From contig CADBSZ010000056.1 in the NCBI GenBank assembly GCA_902797525.1, forward strand, positions 1 to 6,675: 6,675 nt of DNA, given 5' to 3'. Position numbers and translations under genes: made by a program. Under the pieces are notes generated by a model. It saw only the letters and a program-made list of their open reading frames with translations, was not told the DNA's origin and did no database searches. Source of the stretch: an uncultured Ruminococcus sp. (lineage in GTDB: Bacteria > Bacillota > Clostridia > Oscillospirales > Acutalibacteraceae). Below are positions 5,793 to 6,675 of this stretch, one piece after another; the first letter of the stretch is position 1; every line of letters starts with the position of its first letter.

Positions 5793-6675
5793 TTATTCTG
5801 CTTCTGCTTTTGCCGCTTCAATTACCTTTTGTGCAACGTTGCTGGGGCAATCCTCATAACGTGCAAAGGTGAACTCAAACGAGCCGCGTCCCTGGGTAAT
5901 CTGACGGATAAAGGTTGCGAAGTCTGCCATTTCTGCCATCGGAACCTCCGCCTCAACAGTCTGCATACCGTGGCCGGAGGGCGTCATGCCCAGTACTCTG
6001 CCGCGGCGCTTGTTGACCTCGCCCATAACGTCGCCCATGTTTCCGTCGGGAACGTTAGCCTTCAGGCTGCCAATAGGCTCGAGCAGGGTGGGCATCGCGT
6101 TGGGAATACCGTTCTTATATGCCAGGCTGGCGGCAGTCTTAAACGACATTTCCGAGGAGTCAACGGGATGATAGGAGCCGTCGTACAAGGTCGCCTTAAT
6201 GCCAACGGTGGGATAACCTGCCAGTACGCCCTTCTTAATCGCGTCGCGCAAGCCCTTTTCAACAGCAGGAAAGAAGTTTTTGGGAACCGCGCCGCCGACA
6301 ACGCGCTCGGCAAATTCGAGGCTGTCGGTATCAAACGGCTCAAACTCAATCCAAACGTCGCCGAATTGGCCGTGACCGCCGGACTGCTTTTTGTAGCGGC
6401 CCTGTGCGGAAACCTTTTTGCGGATGGTCTCGCGGTAAGCAATCTTCGGCTTTTGCAGCTTTGCTTCCACGTTGTATTTGGTTTTTAATCTCGAAATCAC
6501 CACGTCAAGATGCTGCTCGCCCAAGCCGGAAATCAGCATTTCGTGGGTTTCGTGGTTGCTTTCAAAGCGGATGGTCGGGTCTTCGTCGGCCAGCTTGCCC
6601 ACTGCCTGCGCAACCTTGTCCTCGTCGCCCTTCTTTGCGGGGTAAATTGCCATGGTGTAGCTTGAAACGGGATAA
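5793..6675 (-). CDS. fusA: Elongation factor G-like translational GTPase, C-terminal part (5' end beyond window)
   Basis: Ribosome-binding translational GTPase of the EF-G family. The frame stays open to the right edge and begins mid-protein (YPVSSYTMAIYPAKKGDEDK), so the Met codon at 6653 is internal. About 293 residues are seen; a full-length relative is near 690, so the GTPase domain and domain II are missing. Domain III (about 1-74) contains DEDPTIRFESNHETHEMLIS and GLGEQHLDVVISRLK. Domain IV (about 75-195) contains PKIAYRETI, GRYKKQSGGHGQFGDV and the ribosome-contacting tip DGSYHPVDSSEMSFK. Domain V (about 196-280) contains NKRRGRVLGM and ITQGRGSFEFTFARYEDCP. YHPVDSSE (not YHDVDSSE) and GRYKKQSGG point to the EF-G-like/EF-G2 branch rather than the main translocase encoded beside rpsL/rpsG. 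Whether it translocates cannot be judged without the G domain. It is convergent to ptsI with no apparent functional link. Confidence 0.92.
   Translation of the reverse strand, partial: YPVSSYTMAIYPAKKGDEDKVAQAVGKLADEDPTIRFESNHETHEMLISGLGEQHLDVVISRLKTKYNVEAKLQKPKIAYRETIRKKVSAQGRYKKQSGGHGQFGDVWIEFEPFDTDSLEFAERVVGGAVPKNFFPAVEKGLRDAIKKGVLAGYPTVGIKATLYDGSYHPVDSSEMSFKTAASLAYKNGIPNAMPTLLEPIGSLKANVPDGNMGDVMGEVNKRRGRVLGMTPSGHGMQTVEAEVPMAEMADFATFIRQITQGRGSFEFTFARYEDCPSNVAQKVIEAAKAEAE

Noticed and set aside
5829..6488. 219-codon open frame on the + strand opposite the EF-G-like gene
   Set aside because: Antisense shadow of a well-conserved protein, starting just after two terminators, with no recognisable domain.

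Overview
The window looks like a chromosomal segment from a fermentative, low-oxygen Firmicute, most likely a gut Clostridia member of the Oscillospiraceae/Ruminococcaceae type. This is inferred from the Firmicute-style proteins, the strong AAGGAGG ribosome binding sites, the regulatory Ser46 in HPr (a Gram-positive trait) and a moderately GC-rich, C/G-at-third-position coding style. No rRNA or other taxonomic marker is present, so the family-level guess is tentative.

Bases 1 to about 5740 hold one co-directional (+ strand) sugar-uptake cluster. It consists of a DeoR-family repressor missing only its first few codons (fruR), 1-phosphofructokinase (fruK), a three-domain fructose PTS permease EIIABC (fruA), the phosphocarrier HPr (ptsH) and PTS enzyme I (ptsI). 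fruR and fruK overlap by 4 bases, and fruA follows fruK by 13 bases. A 79-base gap with a perfect 10-bp hairpin separates fruA from ptsH, and 32 bases separate ptsH from ptsI. A canonical intrinsic terminator follows ptsI. Together the genes form a full phosphorelay: PEP to enzyme I (H186), to HPr (H15), to EIIA (H67), to EIIB (C176), to fructose entering through EIIC as fructose-1-phosphate. FruK then makes fructose-1,6-bisphosphate. FruR probably senses the pathway intermediate and controls the operon from a promoter left of the window.

Bases 5747 to 6675 hold the 3' end of a convergent (- strand) gene for an elongation factor G-like GTPase (domains III to V only; the GTPase domain lies beyond the right edge), with its own intrinsic terminator. 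The two facing terminators are built from the same 8-base stem arms.

This is mostly well-understood core metabolism; I see no mobile element, CRISPR array, RNA gene or unknown system. The points worth a second look are the linkage of general PTS genes to a fructose operon, the fruA-ptsH hairpin, the shared-arm convergent terminators and a few substitutions at the enzyme I active site.
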